Source: Apostichopus japonicus
Lineage: Eukaryota > Echinodermata > Holothuroidea > Aspidochirotida > Stichopodidae
Length of the DNA: 64,000 bases
Direction of reading: 5' to 3'
NCBI RefSeq assembly: GCF_037975245.1
Contig: NC_092583.1
Coordinates: 10,204,764 to 10,268,763, forward strand
Positions 38,401-53,400 of this stretch are shown here, in pieces. Numbering within the stretch: the stretch's first letter is position 1; each line of letters begins with the position of its first letter. The notes below the pieces were generated by a model. That model searched no databases, was not told where the DNA came from, and saw nothing but the letters and a program-made list of their open reading frames with translations. The position numbers and the translations under genes are program-made.

Positions 38401-41400
38401 GTTGAACTAATGGACTAAGTATAGTAGTACTTCATGAAATGCAACCAATTACATTGAGCCTTAATGTAACTCCTTTGATCACTTCTGCATGATTTTCATC
38501 TCAAGAACAAAAACTAGATGGTTGACTGCCTGAATTTATGTTGTGTAATTTGATCTCATATTTTGTCATATTTAGCATCATTTATTCCCTCTCTGTATAG
38601 GATGATTGCTGCCATGATCTGGTTGGATTTAATGGTAAAGATGGACAATGGCCTTTGATAAATGCCCATGGACATGAAATGGTAATATTAGTGATTATTT
38701 GAAATTATATGTTATACGTTACTTTAGTTTGTTACTTGCAAACCTCAAAATATTTATAGGAAATGAATAATTCAGGGTTATTTATTAATAGATATTTAAA
38801 TATGCAAGTTACATCAATTCACAAACCATGTGTTCTTAGGAGCAAAGCTTTCCCAAAGAAATATGTGTAGACAAACATGATTGTTGACTGTTAAAGTACA
38901 AGTGCAAATCACTTATATTATGAGATTTACCTGGACAATGTTAATGACTGTGAGATAAAGTTTACAGCATAATTCAGACTAGTGTAAAGATATATGGCTA
39001 CAGCATGTCATGTTTGGGGTTCATGGCTCTTTGAATGGCTTCCCTCACCAAAAGTTATCACACATTTTGTTTCAATTGCTAGGCTTACTATAGGTAGCCT
39101 TTACATTAGGTCATCGTAAGTGTGTAGGCTTCGAGTATAAACTTTGGATGTGTATTGGTCTAGAAAATGGCTGAAATTTTGTTTGTTTAAAAGTGTAGGA
39201 ATTTTCAAAGAGACAACATTACAATAAGGAGAAAAGGACTGATGAAGCCGGATGTGTATGAGCAGTCTCCATTTATACTAAAGAAAATATAGTAAATAAA
39301 TTAATTGATTACTTAGTGGTGAGTTTAGAGCTCCACCATGACTAGTTTGATGGAATTGAAATGGTTTGCAGTTTCTTGAGTTCCTTAGTGAATAAATAGA
39401 AGAAGATATGTTAATACTTGATCATAAGGGGCATTTTACACTCTCTTGGAATTTCCAATTGGAAAGTTTGGTTAATGAAATAGTTCCTTTTTTTTTGAGT
39501 TACCTTTGAAGTTATTGATGTTTCCATTTTACAGACCTGCCTTGAGAAACTGGGAACAATAACTGGAATTAAAACAACCATTTATCCATTGATGCAGAAT
39601 AATGGCTTTCACATCTGTGATCCTGAGGTAGAGGAAGATGGAAGGAACGTAAGTACAATATTGGAGCATTTGTCTACAGAATGAAACCTGAAATAAAGGA
39701 GTCTATATCTATGCATTAAAGGACTTCAAATGCAAAATATTAATTTACAACAATAAGGAAATTATAAGTATGTAACCCCCATGTTTTTCCCTTCTTTTTT
39801 TTTGGTGCTCTCCCTCCATTCAGGATTAAGTATTTAAAGCTACCAAACTACATGCTATGTGATTATTACATAAAATAACATGTTATTATTCATTAAAATA
39901 AAAATTAAAACAAACATGCTTTATGTTGTCAAAGCCTTTATTCAGTTTGTCAATACATTTGAAGGAATTAAACATCAACACCTAACATCTATTTCAAGGC
40001 TACAAAACTGTGTGAACAGATTTACCAAAGCCCTAACAAAAGTTGTAGGAAATCTTTGTTGGAATTTGTTGTTGAAATATAGCTGATTTCCATCTAAATA
40101 CACCAATTTGGGTGAGATATATAACTATTTGAGTGGAAAATGAGTGACTATGAAGAGAAAGTGCCCCCCTCACTAAAGTCTAAATACCCAAACCAACTTA
40201 AGTTAATAGCTTGTTCTGAGGTCATACCAGATAAGAATTAAGTGACCATATCTAATGTAAGGTTTAACCTTATTTAAACTCAAACCAGATCTTCATCAAA
40301 CCATGCATGAATAACATTTATTAGACACCACTGGATTAGTTAAGACTGCACAGAGCTCTCAACTTTCAAGTTATAAACATCTCTCACATTATATGTTTTG
40401 TCTTTTTCACAGATCACTCACTGTTATGGGGACCGAAAATTCTATCAGGATGAAGCTGAGTGGAACTTCTTTGTTTTTATGAACTGTCATGCTCGAAGCC
40501 ATACAGGTATCAATGCGACCTATGACCTCCATTTGACCAACGAACGGAACCATGAGGCTCTAGCCGAGTTTTCAGCTGATGAGGATAGTAAGTAACTGGT
40601 TCCTGGTTTAAAGATGATAAGATAACTAGACATAAATCATCTAAATAATTTAACAAGATAAGATCAAATATGATTTTAACTTTGTTACTTCAGATTAAGA
40701 CTTGTCCTTGTCAAGCAGTGGTATGTTGGGAGGGGTGGGAAGGAAGGTGTTTTGTGGAAGAGGAATGGTAAATATTTGATAATCAGAAGTATAGAGTCAG
40801 ATTGGATCACCAGTGATGTTTACACTTTTGGGAAGGATTAACCTGTGTGAAATTAATCCTCTTGGCATCATTTGGAGATATTGAAACGGTAAGTGTGTTA
40901 TATATTTAAGTATATAACAGGAATTGACATATATTCAAATAAAGAAAGATATGAATACAACACCAGGGCCAATATTTCTTTCTTTATATACAGCCAATCT
41001 TGTTGTGACTTTCGCCTGTGGAACAATTATCCTTGGATGTTTACTCACCAGCATTGTCTTTGGAGGTATGTCATTTATATTCATGCCAAACTAGTAAATA
41101 TAGCAGTTCCTTGCTTCTCACGTACTTAAAATGATTTTTTTTTGCTGACAATTGGTGAAAAAAAAAAAGAACTGTTTTCAGATGGGTTTTTTCTTAAAAT
41201 CTTGCAAATTTAAATCAGCAACTGTCATTATCTCATCTCCCTACATGTAAGGTATAAGGAGATGAGATATTGTAATTCACCCCACATTAGAAATGTGAGG
41301 AAGTGTGTGTGTGTGTCTGTGAGTGAGCGTGAAAGTGTGTCGCAAACTCCCCCTACAGTAGACCATAAGTCAGGTCAAGTTCAATCTTGGTGGGTAGCTG

Positions 41401-44400
41401 CCTGACCATGTAAACTGTGCTTGCATGATATGATGATGTCAAAGGTCAAGAAACCTAAAATTTGTTGTTTAGCCATTTCTGCACGTCAACATGTAGGAAA
41501 AAGGCTGCAAACCATATGATATGAAGAGAGAAAGATGAGACAAATTTTTAAATAGGACATATTTAGGTGATTAAGGTCAGGATCAAAGGTTGAATGAGGT
41601 CAAAGGACAAATTGGCCTAAACTTTGTGGAGGAGATGAGATCTACAACTCCATGGATTGTCCTCTTGTTGTCTTTGTAGTTATACTCTGGTCCCGGAAGA
41701 TGCTGCACGCCACTTACAAGATCTGGATCTTCTCACTTTGTCTTCACTTCACTGGCTGTGTCATCATGACTAAGGCTTGGTATTCATTTTCCTTGGATGG
41801 TTATGAGAGAAAGAAGCAAGTTACAATTGGTGAGATTCTTTAACCTTACTCTGTCTGCTATAAATATTTGCTAGATTTTAGGAGCAGTACATTCTTAAAG
41901 CAGCTAGTTGGGTTTACAACATTACCTCTCTTGATATGCAAGTACATTTGACCTCAAAATGTATTGTTAGTTTGCTGAAGTAAGCATCACAATGAAATTT
42001 ATAGAAAGTCTGTTTCTTTCCAAACAGAAGTAAAGTAAACATTTAGCGTTGACCTAAAATACTAATTACGTCTAGGCTATATTTCTTCGCATAGTAGAAT
42101 CAGGGCAGAAATTGTTTTCAATGTCCTTAATCAGTAAAGGTAATAACTATTAAGTTACACCTTTTGGGTCGGAAAAAATTCTTGAAATGTAGCACTTACA
42201 TGGCATATTGCAATAGTGGCCTTACTGACAAGTGGGATACATTAATGTAAAATAAAGTTATGAAACTGAACCATGTGTTGTTTGTTGGCTGTGTAGTCAT
42301 AAATACTAACTTTTATCATCAAAAGGTCATTCTTGAGATATTTCATTTTCTAATACCAATAAGCAAAGTTTCAAACAATTTGTAAAACTTAAACAGAAGA
42401 AGTCCTGAATCAGACATAGTGTCTTTGTTTTCAAATGACCAACTGAATGATCTTCATATGGGTAAGGGTGGGGGAGGGGTGGGAGGATGACAACTCAAGA
42501 GCTACATATCATTTAACATTGGAGACAGTAGATGATATTTCAAAAAGTGTTATCATTGTGTTGGTTTCTTGCAGAAAATGTTGATAACATGTACCTTTTT
42601 ATATATTTTAATTTATTTTTGGTTATCTTGATAACCTGTTATTTCACATATTATCCAACTTTTTTATATATTTTTGATCTTCCAGGCCACGCTTTTACAT
42701 CAGCAGGATCCATTATCTTTGCTATTTTGATGATAGTCATATCAAAAGGATATACTATTACCAGGTTAGTAACTCTAGACATCAACATGGGATATTACAT
42801 TAATCTCAAGGGTATTTATAGGAGGTATGTACTGACCATGCAGGCAGTAAGTACACCAGTAAATTCAATGAATTGGAACTACAGTGCTCTCCCATTTAAT
42901 GGTATGTTACTGTATTAAACTAGTTCAATATTCTCTAACAGTCAAGCTCGATAATACCTTATGGCTAATTGATAACTTTTAAAGTTAGAGAAATAATCAA
43001 AATATAGTGCATTTCATGTAAAACTAATAAGGTTATTAAAGTTAGATAATTTCCTGTTGAATCTAGATAGAGGCAGAGTTTGGTACAAATGCTACCCAAT
43101 ACTGAAGACTAACTTCACCATTCAATACCTTTAAATCACGGCTTAACCTTTTCACAATTCTTGTTTTTTTAGACTTACAATCCGTAGAGTCGGCAAGGTG
43201 AAGATATTTGCATTTGCGAGCTGGTTTTCTTTCTGCTACATGATATTGTACATCATCTTAGGGCAGTCTGATCCACGTGACATCAAGAACATCTACGATA
43301 CGCCTGCTGCCCTCGGTATAGTCTGCATGAGGATTGGTGGTGAGTCAGTGATGAATATTCATGTTCATTACCATTTCTTTTATGTAAAACCAGCTCAATC
43401 AACTGCTTCCCCAAACAACCTCTTCTACATGCAAAGATTGGCATTCTTCTTTAGTCTTCATAATATTCTTCCCATATTTGATCACTACAACATGCACATA
43501 GTCCTGTGGTATCAAGAAGATATTCATTCAGAATATTAAAAATACTTCTTGTTTTCTGTTTTCGATGATCTTCAGCTACCGTCTGGTGCCTCTATGGAGC
43601 AGTGTTTACCCTAAAAGACTTTCCTAAGAAGGGAGCTTTTTACCTCATATTTACCATCCTTTCATCCTCTTGGTTCCTTGCCGAACCTGTCATGATCCTC
43701 TTTTCTAACTTCTGGCTTCCACTTTACTGTAGGTGAGCACTGTTTAACATCACTTTGAAGCACCTGTATTTGCACCACTAACATAGTTAACATGCTGAAC
43801 CTTGTTCCCATTTGTTCTATGTTTGTTTCACATATTCATCCCTTATGTATTAAACATATTTTATAGCACTTTGGTGTTAGAACTTATACATAAACATATT
43901 GTGAATATTACCCAAATGTGGACAGTTCTTTCTTTGAAGTTCTGATAAAAAAGAATTGTTTCCTGATGATAAAATGTTAAATAACATCTCATTGTGCAGT
44001 TTGTTAATCAACATAAAAAGAAAACCCAGTGGCATAAGCTCTGGTCTTTCCTGAATTATAGAGGAAATTTCCATTGAATTATTGTTCCTAAAATTTTAAT
44101 GGCACTTAAACAGCACATCCTGGCATCTGATAAGAAATCTTCACTGCTAGCAGAACTACCTTGAAGTTTCTTAAATGTCATAATAGTTTCTCCTTTGTAA
44201 AGAAATCTGTCACTCTTTTTTCTTCTTTATAGAGCCAAGTGGATTCATGCTATGTACCTCTTGACTCTTGTCTTTGGACATCTGGTGTTTGTTATCTTGA
44301 CCAGACCATCGGCCACCAATACTTACTTTCCATACCACCTTAGTACTAACAAGGTAAGGACACTGAGTAATTGAATATTAGCATTTTAAGCAGTGACATT

Positions 44401-47400
44401 ATTGAACTGAGGATTTCTGCTCTATCAACTGAATTATCCAACCTAGGATTACAGTAAACTAAATGCATTTCTTATAAAACAAATGAAAAAATGCAGTTTT
44501 TACAGGTGGTGCTAATCAGTTTTCTGTATATTCTTACAGATACATTAGACAAAATAAAAAATACCCAAAAAACATTTGTATTAGATCTAGGATACAAGCT
44601 GTACAGGGTGAACATATTTTATCAAACACAATGGTTTCTATAACAGTTGGTTTAGTTATGAATAATTAATAAACAAAGTATAAAGAGCAGAAGTTTTTGC
44701 TTTTCTAAACTTAAAGTAATATTTTTAATTTGTCTCATTTTGTTTAAACTTCATCAGTTATAACTAAGTATATTACTAATGCATATCTGCTTTGGTAAAT
44801 TGTTCTATTACATCAATATACTTGCTGATGTTAAATAGATTCCATTTTCTTGTGTTTAGGTTGGTATAGCAGAGGATGAAGAAACAGCCTCCTATGACTA
44901 CGTCCCAACGGAGGCAACTTTTACCAACTTCCTCGCTATGAGTGAAATACCTGAGAAAGAAAGAACATCACCACCCAGGGTAAGTTTGTAAGATCTTAGT
45001 CCTGGACACATTCTGTTATGTTCAAATATATTAGATGTGTATTAGTGTTTTACCATGCTAATGATAGTAATAATTCTGATTTGGTAAGAAATCGAAGGAA
45101 AATGAAAGTTAAGTGTCAAAGAAGCTACAAATGTAGAGTGGATTTTGGTCCTTGAGGGAGAGTTATGCATTTACATATAAAGCTGTGCATTGCATCATAT
45201 ATTTATTCTGTATTTAGCATCAAGTGATTATCCTTTGTCAAATTAATGTTTAGGCAGGTTCTCTCATGAAAGATTTATTATCTCTACAATCACTGAGACT
45301 TGTAGGTCATATTCATATCTACCTATTTATTATCTTCTTTAAATTCTGCAATCATTTCTTTATCTTCAAGAAGGATTCTAAGAGAGTAACTGCCAGTAAT
45401 TCTAGCCAGAAACAACCTTCCAAGGGAAGATTTGACATATTCATGGCTGGGAGTGAGAGAGCTAAGGTAGAACGGAAAACAAAAGGCCATTCACCCTTAC
45501 CTTCCATCGTAAGTCATAACTTAATTCTCATATATTCATTGTTTTTTCTTCTCTCTTTCCCTTCATATTTAGAGTGTTGTGATGTAATAAGTTTTATTAG
45601 AACAATGTAGTTCAAATAATGTAGTATAAATATATGCAAAATGTTTGTATATTTTATAGAAACATCACATAAACTGTTGAGTACTTTTATTTTCAACCTA
45701 TGATCTTACTGTTAATCTTTTACCTTGAAACTGCACATTGTCCAAAACAGACCAAAGAAATAGTTGGTATTTTAAATTAATTGTCATGTTAAATAGTTTA
45801 AGTCTTCAACTGAAAATGTTTCCTTGTAAAGATGTATATTTAAAATGCAATAAGATTTTCTTAATGGCTTTGTTTCTTGCCTCCCTTTAGAGTGCCTCCA
45901 TTTCTATGACAACACTGGTCAACTGTCCTGTACCTCCACCAAGTAACCTGCCTGTTACCTACATGATGGTAGGATGATATGTTATGTTTTGAAATTTAGT
46001 ATTACTAATATGAAGGATTAATCAGCTATTTAAAGTGAGTAAATTGGTTTTTATCGACATAGACTTTCCTCAAAGAAAAAAAAAATGATTTCAGACAAGA
46101 GGCACAAATTGCACCTGTAACTATTACAGTTTAATTTGTATTTTAGCTATGCTTATTATAGAATGTTGTTTAAGAATATTTCAGATGTGTTATGTACTCA
46201 ATTAAAGCCACACTTTGAATACTCATTACACATTCAGACTGTAAGTTGTACTGTATGATTATGGTATTCTTTTAAATCAATCTTACCAGTCTTGTGATTG
46301 TAGTCAAGTAACACAATTCCAAATTCACATCAAACTCTCTCTTTCATCAGGATTATGACAGTCAGACTCCAGTTCTCAGTCTTGTGAACCAACAAATTCA
46401 GTCCACTGAGGTGAGTCTACATCACTGTTTGTGATGATTTTCTACAGTACCAGATGCAGAGAAACTTACTTTGATTTCACTTTTCATTTTGTGTTTTATT
46501 TCAGAGTGATTCTGTCTCCGTCAAGACTCTCGATAAAGAAGATGACTGGAAAAACTTAGTCATGGACAATCTGGATGCCCCCAAAGACAACTGTAATGAG
46601 GTTTGTTAATTGTCATGCTTACACTTCATAGAAAATTGTTCAAATTATTCCTCCCTCTTTGATGCATCAGTTCACAGATGTTTCTGAAATCTAGAGAGTT
46701 GTAAATATACTTAATTGTATTTATAAAGCCATTACAGAAGATTGTTATTTGATATTCTAATTAATATTTGGTGTTAAATAGCAGAAATAAGCAGTCAGAT
46801 TTCAACAATTTTCGCTCCTTAGTTCTTTCTCTGTTTGATTATATTTAACAAAAGGATGATACAAAACAAATTTGTTGCAGTTGCTTCAATAAATGCTTTG
46901 TAAGATTACTGAAGTATTTAATACCTATAAGAAATCAGAAAATTTCATTATTCAATTAAAGATATTTTGGCAGAGAAGAAACCTACAAAAATACATAAAT
47001 TATATTTATTAGTAAAATATTTATTCTTTTCTTTTGCAACAAAAATGAGATATCACATATTGAGATACTCTTTGTTTTCATTTCTCAGGCCAAATACAGT
47101 GTGACTGTTCCAACGGTAAAGACCCCAGCCTTGACAGGACAAAATGGAATGTATGCCCTAGCAGATTCTGATGAGGTAGTAACATGTAATTTACTTTGAT
47201 ATATGCAGTCCTGAGTTATCCAAGATTTTGTTAAACTTTATATCTGAGGTAATCTGAGACGTATCTTATTCTTAGGGAAGGAAACGTCGACAATACAACT
47301 AAATACGATGTAAGAAGAATAGAGGAACTGTGTATGACTATTAAACTTGAATGAAGCTTTCAGTTGTCTACATGGAGAAGACAAACTCCTTGAAACAATT

Positions 47401-50400
47401 AAAAGTTGTTTACAAAGTTATAGGTCAATAAGTTAAGTTTATAAAGATACAACTACATTTCTTTTACAAGAGAGTAATGCAGAGGTGTGTTGTCAGTCTA
47501 TGGATATTATGCTTTATATTATAATAGTTTGTAATGCAATCAAAGTTCTATTTGGAAGTTCTGGGTTCCTGTTCATGAAGTATTTTAATGACTTCAGTCA
47601 TTAAATTCATACCTGGTACAATTTTGACTTTGGAACCTTTGTTTGCAAAGAATGCTTGATATTATTAAAAGAAGGGATATTGGCCAGATTTGCTGTTCTT
47701 CCAAGTCAGGTGATTTAATACCAATTAGCCATTGAAATTGATTTCTTGTCTTTCGTTCTTGTTCCAGTCGGACAGCAGCTCAGATGACAATCGTTATCAT
47801 GAAATCCAACCCATTCAAAAACTTCAATCCTCCTTTAAGGTAACTTCAATCTGCTCGCATTTTTATTCTATTGTTTTAACAAAAATTCATAATGTATATT
47901 GTCTTTTGTTTTTTTGTTTTCAATTTTAACCTGACAGGCATGTTAAAATATGTACAGTAAAATGTAATGTCATTATTATAAGTTTTTATATTTATTCTAT
48001 GTTTTGATTTGGTAGAACATCAAGTTAGAGCAACCAAAAGAAGCAGACAAGCCAAGGAAATCTCACCGACTATCTGACAAGAAGGTAATTTTTGTTATTT
48101 TACAAAGAATTCTTTATCATGTCTGAGATCTATCCTCTAGCTCTGCTGTTAGAAGAGTTCAACTTGTATAAGTCAAAAACAAACATTGTAATTTCTGTAA
48201 TCTAATTATTACTGCTCAAAGCAAGATATTATATTGATTTAACTCTAATATGATTTTGCTTTACAGCAAGACTGCTGGCAAACAGTGGAATCGTACCACA
48301 AACTTATTTGCCCCAAAGTTAACTTCGTTCCTAAATTATAAGAGAAAAAAAACATTCCCAGAGATAACTTTCATGATTCCATAGATCAGTCACAGATGTT
48401 ACAAACAAGTAAGAATTTCAAGTTCTTAAACCTTGTTATAACTCATTTTTTTTACCTTTTTTAACCTTTTGACTCGGAATTGACTTCATGCATTTTAATG
48501 ATACTGCTTAATAATACACTTTTCATTGACACCTGAGCAAAAAATTTCCAAATACCTGAAACCCTCTTAAGAACTCTTTGTTATCTATTTAAGTTATTGT
48601 GAGTAACATGTGAATTTACAGCTAAACGCTTGCTTATGAAAAGGTCTTTAATAAGTTACGGTTATTAATAGCAAACTAATATTAAGCCTAAGTTAATTCA
48701 TTACAGCATTAAGTGGTCAAAGCTTTATCAAAATCATTCTTTTAACAAATTACCAATATCACATAATGCTTTGTTTGCTTTTTTCTGATCATCTCAGGAA
48801 CAACCTCTGCCTACCCACAAACCAGCCAAAGAGTCTTCAATGTATGATATGGTGCCAACACCTGCCAAGGTATTGGGATTAAAGAAATAACTGAATAATA
48901 AAGAAATAAACTGAAATGTGCTAAAAGTGAAAGTGGCAGCTGCTCTAAGTTTGAAATGTTGTAACCGAACTAAGTTTAACAGTCAATCAGTATATTGTTT
49001 CTTAAAAATTGTTAATTTAATTTTGCTAAATACTTTCTGGGAAGTTTCCTTCAATTCACTTCTGATAAATCAACGATTGTTAAATTCTCCAATAAATCAA
49101 ATGATTGGTGGGTTTTTAGTAAAAATTTGTGTTGGAGTCTAAACATAAGTGACCATTATTTGTTTTTCTGGTACATTTTTGGTCAAAACTGATCACTTTT
49201 ACATATGTAAAACACTCAGCAGAATTGTCTTCAGCATCATAGATTCAAAATAATCACCCTCTGAGCAAATACTTCTTCTACAGGCTCTTTGTTAAATACT
49301 GACTCGGTTCATTCCTTTTCATAGGGAAGAGTGATTTATGTCAAGCCAGCAGTTGACTATACTATCCAGTTAAGAGAACCCAGGAAGGAATGCCTTGAAA
49401 GAAAGGTAATTAACATGGAGATATAGATATTATTTACTTGCTTGCTTGTTATTTTTGTCAGGGGAAAAATGTAAATTCTGTGCAGGTTTGCTCTTGAAAT
49501 ATTGTAAAACATAGACTATATTGAATGAGTTGCTGGGAAAAGAGGAAGTTTCCGGTTCTCCTCATGCCTTAGTTTTAATGTGTAGTACAAAGTGAAAGAT
49601 GTATTTTGCAGGTGGGAGTTGGTTGGGGGATGTAGCCTACAACCCTTTCAACCCTACATGGAAAATTAAACAGTAGCTAGCAAAGCTTTGTGACAACAGG
49701 TGTTAGCAGAAAGTGGTTTTACTTGGCATTATCTTGAGCACTCTGTTCAAAATGTTTGTGATTTATTATGCTTATAAGTATGGCTTAATCTCGTGCAGGT
49801 ACAATAATAAATTTATAATTTTATAGACTTAGCATACAATAGTTGCATTTGACATTTTCCGGTTGTGGAAAACTGATAATGGGTCATAATAAATATATTA
49901 TCAATAAAGAGTTCAAAATCTTATATAAGTATGGTTTAATCTTGTGCAGGTAAATAAATTCACATCCTTTTCAGGCTCACTCATACAATGATTATATGGT
50001 TAATTCTGCTTCAGTTGTGGAAAATATAATGATAATATAGGTCATACTTGATATATTATCAATAAAAGTTTTCCTGATAACATTGGTATGTTTGTTTCTT
50101 GTTGGTTTTACAGCACAAGGTAACTCAGTCAGTATTTAAGAATCTTGCTGAGACTGAATTAGCCAGTGCTGGTGTTCTTTATGACAAAATAAACCCCAGC
50201 AAGTATGAGGTAAGATGTATATGAAACATATTGAATTATGACAATAAATCAACAAATGAATTTTATTCCTCTTTGTTCTTCCATTTGGAGAAGCTTGGTT
50301 GTATCCTATTGTTTTTCATGCTCAATGTGAACTGATTTCATTTTGATAGAGACTGTGTTTCAGAGTTTGTTCATGGTTTCCTAATTTTGTTAAAACTTGG

Positions 50401-53400
50401 AATGTATACCTGTAAATAGCTTTGCATCATAAACTTCTGCTATATCTGTCAATTAAAATCTCGCTTCAAGTTTTGTTCATAACTGTATCATCCTTAAAGC
50501 AAATTATATCTGAGATCTGGATGTTTAAATGTTCAAGTTGTTTATAATTTTATTTTGTAGACCCAGAGGAAGAGCAAACAACAACATGAAGAATCTTATT
50601 ATGAAGTTGTGGATGAAGTAAATCATAAACCACCTCTGGTGAGTACCTGAGAGCTAACTCAGGTTTACAGTATCTGTAATCTTAGACGAAAGTAATTGTT
50701 TATTCATTAATTAGCTTAAATATCAATATTCACAACCTTGTGACATGTCAGACCAGTGTGGGCAAAATTATCATTGTAGAAAATAGATGTCTACAACCAC
50801 CTTTTACAATCCCAGCAATAATTAATGTAAAGGTGGTGTAAAGTGAAACAAGGAAATGAATCACTTGATGGTACAAAACGTCACCAATTGTTTTGCTACT
50901 AAACCCTTCCATTAGAGATTTCAATGGCTGTTACTTGACATAAATTTTAACTAAAATGTCTAGAGTATATTAAAATTGTATTCTAATTTAGTACTGTTGA
51001 ATTATTTTCTGTTTGTCAATGGTTTTAATTGATTCCTTACTTTATACAGCCACACAGCAGCTCTAAACACCAAACATCTTCAGACACTAATGGTATGGTT
51101 GAGAGAGAACAAGAGCAGCTGACTCAAGTAAGTTCTATTTCACATAAAACCTTTGTTTGGCAAGTTTTCATTTTGCTTTTCCATTTCCTTTTCCTTATCT
51201 GTTTGTCATGTTGTCCTGTCTTTCTCTTTGAGGGGGCAGTTGCTTTAAGTCACTCTAGTTTCTGAATGGAAAAGATTTATGCCATCACCCTTCAACAAAC
51301 ACTGGGTGAAGAAAATTCCACCATTTATCACTTTTTAATGTTCTATTGAGAATGGTTTCCTCATATTAAGAAGTAATACATCAGAGCTTATGACATGATG
51401 TTACTATAGGGTAATACTTCAGTGTACCACCTTTGACTTAAATTGTGAAACTCTCCTGAAATTGTCTTTCCATTGGCTAACATCCAATCAAAAGGATGGG
51501 GATAGTTTTTTTGCACAAAAAAAAAACTTTACATACATGCAATTGAGTTTTGGTTTACACTATTATAGTATGGACTGATATTTATCAAACAACCATATAC
51601 TGAAACAATTCCTATAAGACTTTAATCTTGTCAAATATATTCAGTTCACTAAACTAATAACCATTTCACAAATAAATGTTATTTTCAATTTATCAATTCA
51701 GTCTCAGAAGCAAGGAAAACTTTGTGGACCAACTGCTTCTGAGGATCAGCCAGAGACTGCAGCATATGCTCAACCATCAGTGGTAAGAAACCTAAAGTAT
51801 AATTTGTCTTTTTGTTTAATATCATCTTCTAATATTATGGTCATTAAAACGTCTTTTTCAGGTACCTGTGAGTGCACATGTTTAAAGGTATTCCTGTCGC
51901 CCAAGGTGACCAAATTTCTATTTGGACAACTAAAATCAGCTGTGGAGTTAGTCCTGTGGATGACTAGTTGTTTCCATCAAATTCAGATTGTATTGTGACT
52001 AAAATACCCCACCCCCAAATAGGTAAATGTTAAAAAGATTTCATCCTAAAATCTTTTTTTTTATTCACCAACCTACACATCTCTCCGAGTACATCATTGT
52101 CATTTTGTGGGGCAACCAAATTTTGATGAATGGACAACCAATAAACGTAAGACCTGGTTGTCCAAGGGACAACTAGAAGAGATCCCTTAAAATTTACCCT
52201 GCCTTTAATGTCTTTCATTTTCATCTTACCCTCAGAGACGAAAGAAAACTCGCAAGATCTCGAGTTCTGAGCTCACTATTGAAGATGTGATTGAACAAGA
52301 ACCTGTGGTGAGTACATTTCTTGACTTCATCCCACATCTTGCCTTTACAATACCCACTCTTCATACTGCAGTAGGTACTGTTTACATATATAAAGGGGAA
52401 CAAAGGTCTCCATGTAAATAATATACATAGATAAAGAAAGTACATGTGATGTAGTGTCATGTGTGATCTCGTGTCTGTGTGCTGTATATTAATCGACCTG
52501 ATATTTTAGTTACCTTTTATTCTCAGAGATGATTTAAGCTGTATGTTACAAAATTATAAGGATTCAAATTGTAAATTTCAACATACAATCTACAAGATGT
52601 GGCCAACTTCATATGGAATCTAGTAAAAAGTTTATATGGAAAATTATATAAAGGAATTTAGAAATATTTCTTTATTTGTGTGTTTTTTTGTGTGATTTTT
52701 ACTCTTAGTCAAGCCATGAAGGCTGTAACAGTAACTCCATTTCAGGTACTGGTAATTAACTTTTAATATTTCGTATTTTCCAGTCTCAGAGAAGATCCAA
52801 ACATCACAGGACCTCCTTGGTACAGACTGAACAGCAGCAGCAGAATAAAGTAAGTTTGTTTCTGTTTAACAAGATAAGAGTTTTCATTTCATTTATGAAG
52901 GGGGTGTTTAGTACATTGCCATATAGGATAAGAAAGAACTGCTATGTGTTTTACATAATTGAAGCATACATCTTAAACTGTTAAACAGTAATAATATTTC
53001 AGATTTAATGGAATGTTAGTACTATATTTGGAATTAAATTTACTTCCTATGCTTCCTATCCTAGTCTCAGAAGCAAGGAAAGCTTTGTGGACCAACTGCT
53101 TTTGAGAGCCAGCCAGAAACTGCAGCATGTGCCGATCAACCATCAGTGGTGAGAAAACTAACACTTACATTAAATTATCGAGCAGAGATGCCGGCCCACC
53201 TCTTTGTTTTTTTTTTTAGGGGAGAACCTCCCACATTGGAGTCATCTTGACCCTCAGGGCCACACACCCTCCTTTCTTAAATCATGGATCCATTCCAGAT
53301 TCACTCCTTTTTTACCTCGCTTATTTTATCAGCATCATTGGGTGGTTGGGATATTCATACATTTTCTTTCATATTCTACCACTTTACTTTTAAATATATT

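Noticed and set aside
43198-43539. 113-codon frame as a separate gene
   Set aside because: It is a receptor exon (to 43339) reading through its donor into the intron.
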